Shown here piece by piece: positions 24,405 to 32,391 of a stretch of DNA of 37,521 nt. The stretch comes from Oscillospiraceae bacterium (lineage in GTDB: Bacteria; Bacillota; Clostridia; Oscillospirales; JAAYXM01): assembly GCA_017421025.1 (NCBI GenBank), contig JAFQME010000011.1:1-37521 (forward strand), in the 5' to 3' direction. The notes below the pieces were generated by a model that had not been told where the DNA came from, made no database searches, and saw only the letters and a program-made list of their open reading frames with translations. The position numbers were made by a program, and so were the translations under genes. The stretch's first letter is position 1, and the number at the start of each line of letters is the position of its first letter.

Positions 24405-25127
24405 TTAAATACTCTCCTTTACAATTGTACCGATGTTTTCACCCATGATGACTCGTTTGATATTGTCGCAATCCTGGAGTGCAAACACAATAATCGGAAT
24501 GTTATTATCCATGGAAAGTGAAGTTGCAGTGCTATCCATGACATTGAGATGACGAGCCAAAACCTCGTCATAAGTTAATGTATCAAACTTCTTTGCATCC
24601 GGATTCTTCTTGGGATCGGAATCGTAGATCCCGTCCACATTGGTTGCCTTCATGATGACTTCCGCATCGATTTCAGCCGCACGCAAGACAGCGCCGGTAT
24701 CGGTGGAGAAGAACGGGTTTCCGGTCCCGCAAGCGAAGATGACCACTCTGCCCTTTTCCAAATGGCGAACTGCACGGTTGCGGACGTACGGCTCAGCCAG
24801 TGCACGCATTTCAATTGCGGTCTGAACACGGACTGCCACACCGTGCTGCTCCAGCACGTCTGCCACAGCAAGCGAGTTGATGGTGGTTGCGAGCATTCCC
24901 ATCTGGTCTGCACGGGTCCGATTCATCTTATCGCCACCGTCTTTGACGCCTCTCCAGAAGTTTCCGCCGCCGATGACGATACCGATTTCAACGCCTTCTT
25001 TGACACAATCAGCAACTGCGGCTGCGACATTGTTAATCACGCCGAAATCCAAACCGGTCTTTTTATCTCCTGCCAAAGCTTCTCCGCTGAGTTTCAGGAG
25101 AACTCTACGATACTGCGGTTTCTGCAA
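24405..25127 (-). CDS. pyrH: UMP kinase
   Basis: A 240-residue amino-acid-kinase-family enzyme that phosphorylates UMP to [16 protein letters not shown] is at residues 8-20, the glycine-rich [11 protein letters not shown] at about 50-60, [14 protein letters not shown] at about 130, and [14 protein letters not shown] at about 158. The start is a TTG at 25127, preceded by AGGAGGG at 8-nt spacing. It heads the pyrH-frr-uppS-cdsA-dxr-rseP-ispG-polC cluster, with its own promoter at 25176-25204. Confidence 0.96.
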   Translation of the reverse strand: MQKPQYRRVLLKLSGEALAGDKKTGLDFGVINNVAAAVADCVKEGVEIGIVIGGGNFWRGVKDGGDKMNRTRADQMGMLATTINSLAVADVLEQHGVAVRVQTAIEMRALAEPYVRNRAVRHLEKGRVVIFACGTGNPFFSTDTGAVLRAAEIDAEVIMKATNVDGIYDSDPKKNPDAKKFDTLTYDEVLARHLNVMDSTATSLSMDNNIPIIVFALQDCDNIKRVIMGENIGTIVKESI

Positions 25128-25175
25128 TGTGTATCCCTCCTAAAGCCAAGTCTGACTATTTTTCTTCTAACTAAT

Positions 25176-25204
25176 ATAATAAATGTTTTCTGCAAAATTG
25201 TCCA
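25176..25204 (-). promoter_or_regulatory. promoter of the pyrH-polC cluster
   Basis: On the minus strand, -35 TGGACA (25204-25199), a 17-nt spacer and -10 TATTAT (25181-25176) lie 48 nt upstream of the pyrH TTG. It sits directly behind the terminator of the SLH protein gene. Confidence 0.7.
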
Positions 25205-25225
25205 CAGGTTTTTTGCTTTTTGCAC

Positions 25226-25257
25226 AAAAAAAGAGAGCGAGTTTTCACTCGCTCTCT
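25226..25257 (-). terminator. terminator of the YcdB/SLH gene
   Basis: A perfect 10-bp stem (25232-25241 with 25248-25257) has a 6-nt loop and a run of seven T on the minus strand. It begins 3 nt after the stop codon of the SLH protein. Confidence 0.92.
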
Positions 25258-25260
25258 CAT

Positions 25261-27411
25261 TTAACGAACGGTTGCAAGGAATTTGCAGATCATGCAAATT
25301 GCTTCACCACGTGTCATAACACGGTTTCCGTAGAACTTTCCGTCGCTTCCCTGCATGATTCCCAACGCTTTGGCAACCACGACATATCCCAGATCTTTCT
25401 GCGGAATACTTTCCGGATCATGGTAGTCAGTGCGGAAAATTTCCGGATTCTTTGCAATGGTTTCATATCCCGCACAGCGAACAATGATTTTTGCGGCTTC
25501 TGCACGGGTCACCGGTTTTGACGGGTTGCGTTCCGCTTCGGTAATGATTCCCTGTGAAATTGCGTTTTTATAAAGCTCTTCCACTTCCTCTTTGTTATCA
25601 ATTCGGTAGGTATAGTACCTGGGATGTGCCGCAAAGATAAAATACAAGAGATCCAACTGATTCACCTGATCATTCGGCTTGAAATACTTCTGGTTTTCCG
25701 AAAGAATCCCGATATCCAAAAGGAGTTGGATGTCCCGCTCTGCGAAATGACCCTTGATATCCAAATATGTCCCGCTCGGTTTTGTTTGAATCTCCGCATA
25801 CGCAACCACAGTTCCGTTTTTTGCGTCGATACGCCGGATATTGTCCGGTCCCAAATAGGATAACGTGATCTTTTTCTCGGTGGGGATTCCGGAATAGTAC
25901 CAATCTACGGTTTCGGTATCCGAATCAATATCATAGAGATAGACGGTTTGTGTATAATACGCAAGTTTCGGTTCTTGATATTTGACGAAGAGGTCGCAAG
26001 CGGCGTCCGCAGAGATAATTGCAGTCGGATCTTCAAACGTGACATTCTCGGTCCAGGTTCTGTTATATTCGGTCACCTTGCCGCTGACCGAGTTAACCGA
26101 AACTGTGATTTGGTTATTGGACACCGGGATTTTGTTTTCAACACGTCTAAAACAGAATCGATATTCCGCAGGGATTTCGTCTTTTCCCGAGTCGGTCCGT
26201 AATCCGTCATCGGTTTTTCCAACTGCGTCGGCAGCCGCAACTTTCAGCAATGCTTTTGCAGTGGTTTTCGCAGCGGATTCACTGAGTTTCCGATTTTCTT
26301 TTGCGGTATCCCGATAAGCACGGAACCAAAGCAGCGTTCCGGTTTTTGCATCCACACAAGCATAAGCGTGTTCAGGATTCTTCCCTTTGGTGACAGGGCC
26401 GCTGTATTCCAAATTCCAGTACGAACGGGGTTCTTTCTCCGCCCCGTATGCATGGGTATCGCGGTAGAGATGCGCACTGTAAAGCGAATCGTTTTTTCCG
26501 AGGGCAAGCGCAGCATACGAACGCACAATGGCATCCGCTTTTTCCTTGCTGAGGAGTCCTGCAAGTTCCAGACTCTTTTCTTCTTCCTCCGGGGTAAGTT
26601 GATCTCGGAACGTCTCGTTTGCCGCACCGCCACCACCTCCGGATGCAGAGCTGTCTTCGCTTTCGCCCTTTTCCCAAATCACATCCTCCGGAATGATTTC
26701 TCCGGTTTCGGCATTGATTGGGCGGATTTCGCCTTTCACGGTATACCAAAGCTCGGCTACACTATTTGAATCAATCTCGTATTCCAACGTAAGGTCTGCC
26801 ATTTCTTCCCAAAGTGGGAAAAGCACATCAGAACCGACCAGTGTTCCCGGGGCTTTGATTTCGGCATCATAGACGATGGAGGCGTAAATACTGATACAAT
26901 TACCGGTCCGATAATCTATTCGCACACGCACACTCTGTTCAGTTACCGGAATCCCGTGTTCCTCACGCACAAAAGTGACTTCGAACGTGTTGTTATAACG
27001 TGAGGGGGTAACCGATTCAAAAACGAGCTTGTCCGCAATTTCCGGATGAGTTTTCGCAAGGAGATTTTTTGCAGCCGAAACACACTCATCCTTTGTCATT
27101 TTGGGCGGAAGATTCTCCGAAGCATTTGAGACCGAGTGTTGGTATCGTATAATGCGGCCTGCTTGGTCTGCAGTGACCGAGAGAAAGCCTCCGTTGGAAT
27201 CGTTCCAGAAAAACTCCCAATTCAGTTCACCATTGATCGTATCCGACTGATATTCAAACTGTGAATATGTACTCGGGATGTCAATCCTGCGTTTCACACT
27301 GAGCAGTGCGCTCTTCATGGCATCCGCATCACTCTCAGCAGCAAAAGCAACAGGCGGAAGCATGGTCAGCACCAGACACAAACACAACAACAGACTTACC
27401 ATACGTTTCAT
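25261..27411 (-). CDS. secreted surface protein with YcdB/YcdC-type repeats and C-terminal SLH domains
   Basis: A 716-residue protein (numbering from the ATG at 27411, which follows AAGGAGTG). The signal peptide spans about 1-25 with a likely cut after AFA. Two related regions follow, each with a YcdB/PepSY-like pattern (AKNLLAKTHPEIADKLVFESV near 114-135, DYRTGNCISIYA near 166-177; again near 270-540). They are joined by a low-complexity Ser/Gly linker (about 248-265). The last 160 residues hold three SLH-like repeats (about 556-595, 615-648, 672-714), which usually bind secondary cell-wall polymer. The protein is therefore expected on the cell surface; its ligand is unknown. It may be co-transcribed with the cysteine-rich gene 31 nt upstream. 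Confidence 0.85.
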   Translation of the reverse strand: MKRMVSLLLCLCLVLTMLPPVAFAAESDADAMKSALLSVKRRIDIPSTYSQFEYQSDTINGELNWEFFWNDSNGGFLSVTADQAGRIIRYQHSVSNASENLPPKMTKDECVSAAKNLLAKTHPEIADKLVFESVTPSRYNNTFEVTFVREEHGIPVTEQSVRVRIDYRTGNCISIYASIVYDAEIKAPGTLVGSDVLFPLWEEMADLTLEYEIDSNSVAELWYTVKGEIRPINAETGEIIPEDVIWEKGESEDSSASGGGGGAANETFRDQLTPEEEEKSLELAGLLSKEKADAIVRSYAALALGKNDSLYSAHLYRDTHAYGAEKEPRSYWNLEYSGPVTKGKNPEHAYACVDAKTGTLLWFRAYRDTAKENRKLSESAAKTTAKALLKVAAADAVGKTDDGLRTDSGKDEIPAEYRFCFRRVENKIPVSNNQITVSVNSVSGKVTEYNRTWTENVTFEDPTAIISADAACDLFVKYQEPKLAYYTQTVYLYDIDSDTETVDWYYSGIPTEKKITLSYLGPDNIRRIDAKNGTVVAYAEIQTKPSGTYLDIKGHFAERDIQLLLDIGILSENQKYFKPNDQVNQLDLLYFIFAAHPRYYTYRIDNKEEVEELYKNAISQGIITEAERNPSKPVTRAEAAKIIVRCAGYETIAKNPEIFRTDYHDPESIPQKDLGYVVVAKALGIMQGSDGKFYGNRVMTRGEAICMICKFLATVR

Positions 27412-27442
27412 TTCGGTCACTCCTTTTTGTTATTTTATTCCA

Positions 27443-27988
27443 TTAGACGTCGTCCTGTGTTTTTTGTTCCCATTTGGATAAAGGATTTCCGTTTTCATCC
27501 ACATGCAGTACCGCATACTCTTCCCCTTGATAGCGCATCATGTGCGCCAAACAAAGTGCGGGGGCACAAGCACATCCGTTTTTGAGCGGCACCGCAACCC
27601 GACTCGGACACTCGATACGATCCACCAAAACACCGATTGCATTTTGCATCGCTGCACGCAACGCACGGTCACGAAAAATCATTTGCGGAGCGTGACACGC
27701 AACCCAACCCAAGCTGTTTCCGGAACGCCCGGGCCGAATGACACCGTGGCAGGCAGCAAAGCAAGGTATTTTAGTTTTGGGAACCTGTTTACATGCGTAA
27801 AAGACACCGTTTTCGTTCGGTTCCAGCACACCAATGCGCCAGTCTTGCTCCTCGCAGACAAGATATGCACGCCAAATTCCGTCTAAATCCACATGACATT
27901 CGGCAATCAACTTAAGACACGCACCGATTTCCTCGGCACACAGCCGGCCGACCACCCGTGTTTCCTGCAACAAAACCAGTTCGTTCAT
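27443..27988 (-). CDS. cysteine-rich protein of unknown function
   Basis: A 181-residue soluble protein without signal peptide or membrane helix. It carries 12 cysteines, among them a C-terminal CAC-x4-C cluster (about residues 144-151), so metal binding is possible. The middle part DWRIGVLEPNENGVFYACKQV resembles a beta-rich segment seen in unnamed clostridial proteins, but I cannot assign a family. The ATG at 27988 follows GGAGGGGTG; a GTG two codons upstream is inside that site. It is followed by the SLH surface-protein gene after 31 nt and preceded by the terminator at 28026-28063. Confidence 0.75.
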   Translation of the reverse strand: MNELVLLQETRVVGRLCAEEIGACLKLIAECHVDLDGIWRAYLVCEEQDWRIGVLEPNENGVFYACKQVPKTKIPCFAACHGVIRPGRSGNSLGWVACHAPQMIFRDRALRAAMQNAIGVLVDRIECPSRVAVPLKNGCACAPALCLAHMMRYQGEEYAVLHVDENGNPLSKWEQKTQDDV

Positions 27989-28025
27989 GACCACCCCTCC
28001 GCAATTTACATACGCAAGAGGTCCG

Positions 28026-28063
28026 GAAAATATGACAGGAGAAGACGGTTTGCCTTCTCCTGT
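28026..28063 (-). terminator. terminator after the exported helical protein gene
   Basis: A perfect 10-bp stem (28035-28044 with 28054-28063) has a 9-nt loop. On the minus strand it is followed by CATATTTTCC, a modest T-run. It lies 4 nt after the stop codon at 28068. Confidence 0.75.
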
Positions 28064-28067
28064 TTCA

Positions 28068-28664
28068 TTATTTCACCTGATAATAGCCACGCACAAGCAA
28101 AGTGGTTCCCGAAGTTGCGGTAATCCCGCAATTCTGAACGGGTGCCAAATACATATGATACCGCTGAACTGCTCCGCCGTTTCCAAGCGACGCACCGGTG
28201 GTAGAATCAAGCAGGTTGGTCACACAACTTGCACTACCGGACTGAAGCAGAACTTCTGCACCGACGGTCAAAATCAACTTCTGACCGGACGACAAAGAAA
28301 CCGCCTTGAATGTGGAGTTGTTTGCGGTCTGATCCTGAACATTTTGAATCAAGCGGTTAGAAACCTGGTCATAAAACGCCTGATTCATATTGACCGAAAG
28401 CTGACGGGACTCAAACTCCGCAATTTTTTGGTCGATGGTACTCTGCGCAGACTGAATCTGAGTAGAAACCCCGGACACTTTCTGCGAAATCAAAGTATTC
28501 ACCTGTGCGATGAGTTTTGGTGTAAAAACGCTGTCTATGTAGCTCTGGCTGACCAACGGGTCGGCAGAGGTTCCATATTCAGCAGCAATCGCAAAAACTC
28601 CAACCAAAACCAACCCAACCAAAAAGATGATGGCGGCTTTTACCGAGCGCTTCTTTTGTTTCAT
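28068..28664 (-). CDS. membrane-anchored or exported helical protein of unknown function
   Basis: A 198-residue protein with a basic start and one hydrophobic segment (about 9-28) acting as signal anchor or signal peptide. A helical middle with likely coiled-coil character (about 40-115, VNTLISQKVSGVSTQIQSAQ and following) comes next. The C-terminal beta-rich domain has a SSGQKLILTVGAEVLLQSG stretch, then LDSTTGASLGNGG, HMYLAPV and LLVRGYYQ. This C-terminal arrangement is familiar from unnamed clostridial exported proteins, but I cannot name the family. The ATG at 28664 follows GGAGGAG. It lies 29 nt after mazF and ends the alr-mazF transcript. Confidence 0.78.
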   Translation of the reverse strand: MKQKKRSVKAAIIFLVGLVLVGVFAIAAEYGTSADPLVSQSYIDSVFTPKLIAQVNTLISQKVSGVSTQIQSAQSTIDQKIAEFESRQLSVNMNQAFYDQVSNRLIQNVQDQTANNSTFKAVSLSSGQKLILTVGAEVLLQSGSASCVTNLLDSTTGASLGNGGAVQRYHMYLAPVQNCGITATSGTTLLVRGYYQVK

Positions 28665-28693
28665 TGTCTAACTCCTCCGTAGTATTACAATTC

Positions 28694-29044
28694 TTATCCC
28701 AAACCGAAACTGACCGCAATCGCATTATCCACCTGCTGCATCACCGCTTCATCCAAACGACCCATGCGTTCTTTGAGGCGACGTTTATCAATTGTCCGGA
28801 TTTGTTCCAGCAAAACCACAGAATGCTTGGACAATCCGTAACTGCGTGCGCCCAATTCAATATGGGTCGGAAGTTTCGCTTTGTTGAGCTGAGATGTGAT
28901 TGCTGCGGCAATCACAGTGGGGCTGTGTTTGTTGCCTACATCGTTTTGAATGATGAGCACCGGGCGAATCCCACCCTGCTCACTGCCCACAACAGGGCTT
29001 AAATCAGCATAATAGATTTCTCCACGTCTGATAGTATCGTTCAC
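28694..29044 (-). CDS. ndoA: MazF/NdoA-type endoribonuclease toxin
   Basis: A 116-residue protein of the MazF/PemK fold, closest in pattern to Bacillus EndoA (NdoA), an mRNA interferase. Visible motifs are [20 protein letters not shown] at the N-terminus (the substrate loop and catalytic Arg region), RPVLIIQND, and [29 protein letters not shown] later strands with the catalytic Ser/Thr area. A GTG at 29044 is chosen as start, about 10 nt after GGAG; another GTG 9 nt upstream is too close. It lies downstream of alr as in Bacillus, but the usual small antitoxin gene is not found in the 144 nt between them. Confidence 0.92.
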   Translation of the reverse strand: MNDTIRRGEIYYADLSPVVGSEQGGIRPVLIIQNDVGNKHSPTVIAAAITSQLNKAKLPTHIELGARSYGLSKHSVVLLEQIRTIDKRRLKERMGRLDEAVMQQVDNAIAVSFGLG

Positions 29045-29188
29045 GCAATTCACGCTCCGCCGGAAGTATAGTCCCGAAAGCAATTTGCTTCGGTACTCCT
29101 ATTTTTCCCACAGGACACTGCGTTTTAGTCATGCGCGTTTCATATTTCCAAAAATTAACAAAGAATCAAGGAGCCTTACCTTCCCGAT

Positions 29189-30316
29189 TCATTCTATTCC
29201 ACCGCACTGAATTTGGTTTCCATCCGGTGAAAAATAGATCCTCGGAACACGTTTTGAGACATTACAGCACAATTCGTAAGAAATCGTACCTGCTTTGTCT
29301 GCAAGGGTATCTGCAGAGGCATCCTGACCAAAGATGGTGACCTCGTCCCCAATTTTCACATCCGGAACATCCGTGACATCCAACATGGTCATATCCATAC
29401 AAACACGACCACAGATCGGAACATCAACTCCACGGACACGGAACGTACCGCATCCGGACAACGCACGGGACACCCCGTCCGCATATCCTGCCGGGACCAC
29501 TGCAATTTTGCGTTGTGTCGTTGCAGTATATGTCCGTCCGTAACTGACCGTGTCACCGGCTTGCAAAGTTCGCAAATCCAGCACACGGGTCTTAAATTCC
29601 ATCACCGGCTGCAGGAAATCCACACGGGCACCTGCTTGCCATCCGTATAGAATGATTCCTGCACGGACAAAGCCCAAATGCGCTCTCTTATAGTGTAACA
29701 CAGCCGCACTGTTTGCACAATGACAAATTTTGAGAGCAAGTCCTTCTGCCCGCAGCTGATCCACCGCTGTTTCAAACCGCTCAAACTGCAAGTCCGAGAA
29801 ACTCTGATCCTCCCGCTCTGCATCTGCGAAGTGCATAAATGCACCCTCAACATCAATTTGAGGCAACCGAGCAGCCGCCAGGATTTCATCAATTGCATCA
29901 AATCGGAAACCAATGCGGGACATTCCGGTATCCAGTTTCAAATGCACACACGCACGTTTTCCGTTTGATGCGGCAACCTTGGAAACCGCATCGGCAAAGG
30001 TCCTGCTGTAAAGCGACATTGTGAGTTGATGCTCTATGCAAACGTCGATCTCCTCGTCCGGGATAAGCCCCAAAATCAGGATGGGCGCTGTGATTCCATT
30101 CTCTCGCAATTCGATTCCCTCTTGTACACAGGCGACCGCAAGATATGCTGCACCCAATTCTTCATATAAACGGGCAAGCGGAATTGCACCGTGACCGTAA
30201 GCATCCGCCTTGACAACCGCAATCACTTCTGACCCGGTGCGGTGGGCGATCTCTTTGAAATTGTGTGCGGCACGATCCAAATGGATCTCAGCCCAGGTAC
30301 GACAGGTATTTCTCAT
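29189..30316 (-). CDS. alr: alanine racemase
   Basis: A 375-residue fold-type III PLP enzyme that makes D-alanine for peptidoglycan. The Schiff-base Lys is K36 in VVKADAYGHG. The second catalytic residue is the Tyr of PAGYADGVSRAL in the C-terminal half, and MDMTMLDVTDVP and GDEVTIFG mark the C-terminal beta domain. The ATG at 30316 follows AAGGAAG; frame upstream of this overlaps the lipoprotein gene and is non-family. It is 13 nt after the lipoprotein gene and followed by mazF, the common Firmicutes neighbourhood. Confidence 0.96.
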   Translation of the reverse strand: MRNTCRTWAEIHLDRAAHNFKEIAHRTGSEVIAVVKADAYGHGAIPLARLYEELGAAYLAVACVQEGIELRENGITAPILILGLIPDEEIDVCIEHQLTMSLYSRTFADAVSKVAASNGKRACVHLKLDTGMSRIGFRFDAIDEILAAARLPQIDVEGAFMHFADAEREDQSFSDLQFERFETAVDQLRAEGLALKICHCANSAAVLHYKRAHLGFVRAGIILYGWQAGARVDFLQPVMEFKTRVLDLRTLQAGDTVSYGRTYTATTQRKIAVVPAGYADGVSRALSGCGTFRVRGVDVPICGRVCMDMTMLDVTDVPDVKIGDEVTIFGQDASADTLADKAGTISYELCCNVSKRVPRIYFSPDGNQIQCGGIE

Positions 30317-30329
30317 ATTGAAACTTCCT

Positions 30330-30875
30330 TTATGTAACAAATCGCACACGCAGAACACATTTGTCTGCGCTGAAAATTTCACCTCGCACAGGAAGATACG
30401 ACTCACGTGAAAACAGGGTCCGGTACACGCAGTCATTTTCTTCATAAACAGCGAGTAAATACTCTTTCCCATTTTCCTTGACCGCTTCGACTTGAGCAGC
30501 ACTGCTTTCCCACAAACGGATCAGCCGTGGAAGTGCCGAGATCGGAGTAAGCCCATTTTCGTCCAATGCTCCGGTTTCCAACGAGGTTTCTCCAACAGAC
30601 AGAATCGGAGTTTCACCGGAAAGCTTGACGGTAATCCCTGCAATGCTCTCAGGCTCGACCACAGTAATGCAGCTTTCTCCGTCTTTTCGATAGACATAGT
30701 CGAGCAAATAAGTGCTGACACGATCTGAGAATTCAGCCGACACCTCTGCACGAAGTGTTGTTTTCGTAAGATCACGATACCGTGTGCGGATTCCGGCTTC
30801 GTCGGTTTCTACCGTTCGGGAAAAAGAACAGCCGCAAAGCAAGCACAAGCAAAGAAACGGAATGATGTTCCGCAT
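30330..30875 (-). CDS. predicted lipoprotein of unknown function
   Basis: A 181-residue protein with a lipoprotein signal peptide: a short charged start, a hydrophobic core, then lipobox LLCGC with the acylated Cys at about residue 16. The mature part is beta-rich with regular amphipathic strands (ITVKLSGETPILSVGE, YLPVRGEIFSADKCVLRVRF) and resembles outer-surface beta-barrel-like lipid or ligand-binding folds, but no family is certain. The ATG at 30875 follows GGAGG. It lies between nnrD (24 nt) and alr (13 nt), a position where clostridial genomes often have an uncharacterised lipoprotein. Confidence 0.82.
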   Translation of the reverse strand: MRNIIPFLCLCLLCGCSFSRTVETDEAGIRTRYRDLTKTTLRAEVSAEFSDRVSTYLLDYVYRKDGESCITVVEPESIAGITVKLSGETPILSVGETSLETGALDENGLTPISALPRLIRLWESSAAQVEAVKENGKEYLLAVYEENDCVYRTLFSRESYLPVRGEIFSADKCVLRVRFVT

Positions 30876-30899
30876 GAACCCCGCCTCCAAGATGGGTAT

Positions 30900-31733
30900 T
30901 TAGCAACCACGAAGCACAGTTTTCAGCATTTGGAGTAAATCAGTCGGATTCATACCGTATTCTCCGAACATTTCCTTACACAAATCACCGGCGTGCCCAT
31001 GAAGCCATACGCCAGTATATGCGGCAATCTCGGGAGCTATGCCCTGCCCGATGAGCGATGCGATTACTCCTGAGAGCACATCGCCCGAGCCGCCTTTTGC
31101 CATTCCCGGATTTCCGCTTGTATTCTCATACAGGGTGCCATTCTCGGTGGCAACAAGTGTTTTGTGACCCTTTAATACCAAAGTGACTTGGTATTCTTTT
31201 GCAAATGCAAGTGCGGATTCTGCACGGCGACTCGGATCAAATGCAGGAAACAGACGAGCAAACTCACCCGGATGCGGGGTGAGTACCAACGGTGCGTTTG
31301 CCTCTTTGAGACATTCCGGATGTTTTGCAATAGCATTAAGCCCATCCGCATCCAAAACGATTGGGCACGACAGACGAGTCAAACATTCACGCACCACAGC
31401 CTTCACCGCACGGTCGTTTCCAAGCCCCGGACCGATCAGGCAAACATCTGCTTTTTGATGCAACATGGTTTTCAGCGCACTCTCTGTCGAGTCAAATGGG
31501 AGAAAAATCGGCTCATTGAGTTTTTGCGCAAGAATCGGATAAATGCAATCCGGAATGACAAGATAGACCAAGCCACTCCCTACATTTACCGCTGCTTGCG
31601 CTGCAAAAAACGGAGCACCCACATAGTTTTTGCTACCACTTAAAATGAGCACCCGCCCATAATCGCCTTTATGAGTTTCGGCAGCACGTTTGGGGATGTT
31701 CTGCAATGCCAATGCTTCATCAACGAGAACCAT
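30900..31733 (-). CDS. nnrD: ADP-dependent (S)-NAD(P)H-hydrate dehydratase
   Basis: The 277-residue ribokinase-like protein repairs hydrated NADH and NADPH. Motifs are GDYGRVLILSGSKNYVGAPFFAA (about 23-45), VLDADGLNAIA (about 126), LTPHPGEFARL and NTSGNPGMAKGGSGDVLSG-like loop (about 208-226), which holds the catalytic Asp and the nucleotide-binding glycines. Only the dehydratase half is present; the NAD(P)HX epimerase domain often fused at the N-terminus is absent and not nearby. The ATG at 31733 follows AAAGGAGG and overlaps the upstream gene by 14 nt. Confidence 0.93.
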   Translation of the reverse strand: MVLVDEALALQNIPKRAAETHKGDYGRVLILSGSKNYVGAPFFAAQAAVNVGSGLVYLVIPDCIYPILAQKLNEPIFLPFDSTESALKTMLHQKADVCLIGPGLGNDRAVKAVVRECLTRLSCPIVLDADGLNAIAKHPECLKEANAPLVLTPHPGEFARLFPAFDPSRRAESALAFAKEYQVTLVLKGHKTLVATENGTLYENTSGNPGMAKGGSGDVLSGVIASLIGQGIAPEIAAYTGVWLHGHAGDLCKEMFGEYGMNPTDLLQMLKTVLRGC

Positions 31734-32253
31734 TGCGCTCCTCCTTTAAAACCACCGATGGCAACACCTGTTTTTTCAGTGCTGCAAGCATTCTCTCATT
31801 CGGCTGAAAAATCAAAAGATTCTTCCCGCCGCCTTTTTGATCCGGGAACACCGCAAACCATGCATCGGGTGCGTTTTTTTCTGCGCACACATTGTGCACC
31901 GCCTGTACACGTTTCTCCCACTCGGGAAACATGGGGTGTGAGACCGGTCCGAACACATCAAAGGTTTTGACATCCGACCATACCACCAGTCTTCTGGAAG
32001 ATCGGTTGCGGATACAATCCACTGTGAGGTCATGTTCCAGCAAGTTATATTCATACTCAACATTTCTGCGTAAAAACAAAATCGCTGCTGCAACAACCAA
32101 CACCGCCACAAGCGGAAGCATGACAAAGACCAAACCTGTCACACACAAAATCAAAAGCACCAACACGGTGAGAAATACAATCCCGCATTGGATGAAAATA
32201 TCTTTTTTTGTGATTTGCTTTTTTACTATCTGTTCTGTCAAAGCACGATCCAT
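31720..32253 (-). CDS. DUF6106-like two-helix membrane protein
   Basis: A 177-residue protein. A short cytoplasmic start (EQIVKKQITKKD) precedes two membrane helices (about 24-42 and 46-64). Then comes a soluble domain with VEYEYNLLEHDLTVDCIRNR-like sequence, SSRRLVVWSDVKTFDVFGP and, near the end, NLLIFQPNERMLAALK. This order matches what I recall of clostridial DUF6106 proteins, of unknown role. The ATG at 32253 follows GAGGAG; frame further upstream crosses the divergent promoter region. It heads the nnrD-lipoprotein-alr-mazF operon. Confidence 0.75.
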   Translation of the reverse strand: MDRALTEQIVKKQITKKDIFIQCGIVFLTVLVLLILCVTGLVFVMLPLVAVLVVAAAILFLRRNVEYEYNLLEHDLTVDCIRNRSSRRLVVWSDVKTFDVFGPVSHPMFPEWEKRVQAVHNVCAEKNAPDAWFAVFPDQKGGGKNLLIFQPNERMLAALKKQVLPSVVLKEERNGSR

Positions 32254-32281
32254 AGCCAGACTCCTCTGTTTTGTTTTTGTT

Positions 32282-32310
32282 ATTATACCATAACCACAAA
32301 ACAACTTCCA
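32282..32310 (-). promoter_or_regulatory. probable promoter of the DUF6106-nnrD-alr-mazF operon
   Basis: On the minus strand, a perfect -10 TATAAT (32287-32282) is preceded by TG in the extended position (TGGTATAAT). The -35 region (TGGAAG, 32310-32305) is weak. It lies 28 nt upstream of the start codon and about 70 bp from the divergent pyrB -10. Confidence 0.65.
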
Positions 32311-32333
32311 GTATATTTTTTCTGTTTTCGGTG

Positions 32334-32362
32334 TTGTCCAATTGCAAAAAATGTGGTATAAT
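32334..32362 (+). promoter_or_regulatory. sigma-A promoter of pyrB
   Basis: -35 TTGTCC (32334-32339), a 17-nt spacer and a perfect -10 TATAAT (32357-32362), with TG one base before it (TGTGGTATAAT region), lie 29 nt upstream of the pyrB ATG. The leader is too short for a PyrR-type attenuator. Confidence 0.85.
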
Positions 32363-32391
32363 AGCAAAAATTCTTGGTGAGGAGTGCGGTT

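Noticed and set aside
29060..29100. Inverted repeat CCGAA..GCAA/TTGC..TTCGG before mazF as a terminator
   Set aside because: The stem is interrupted by a bulge and there is no T-run on either strand.
29004..29132. 42-codon frame overlapping the start of mazF, considered as an antitoxin
   Set aside because: No ribosome binding site, no ribbon-helix-helix or MazE-like pattern; kept only as a possibility under the mazF finding.
32363..32391. PyrR-binding attenuator or other riboswitch before pyrB
   Set aside because: The leader between promoter and start codon is under 30 nt, too short for such a structure.
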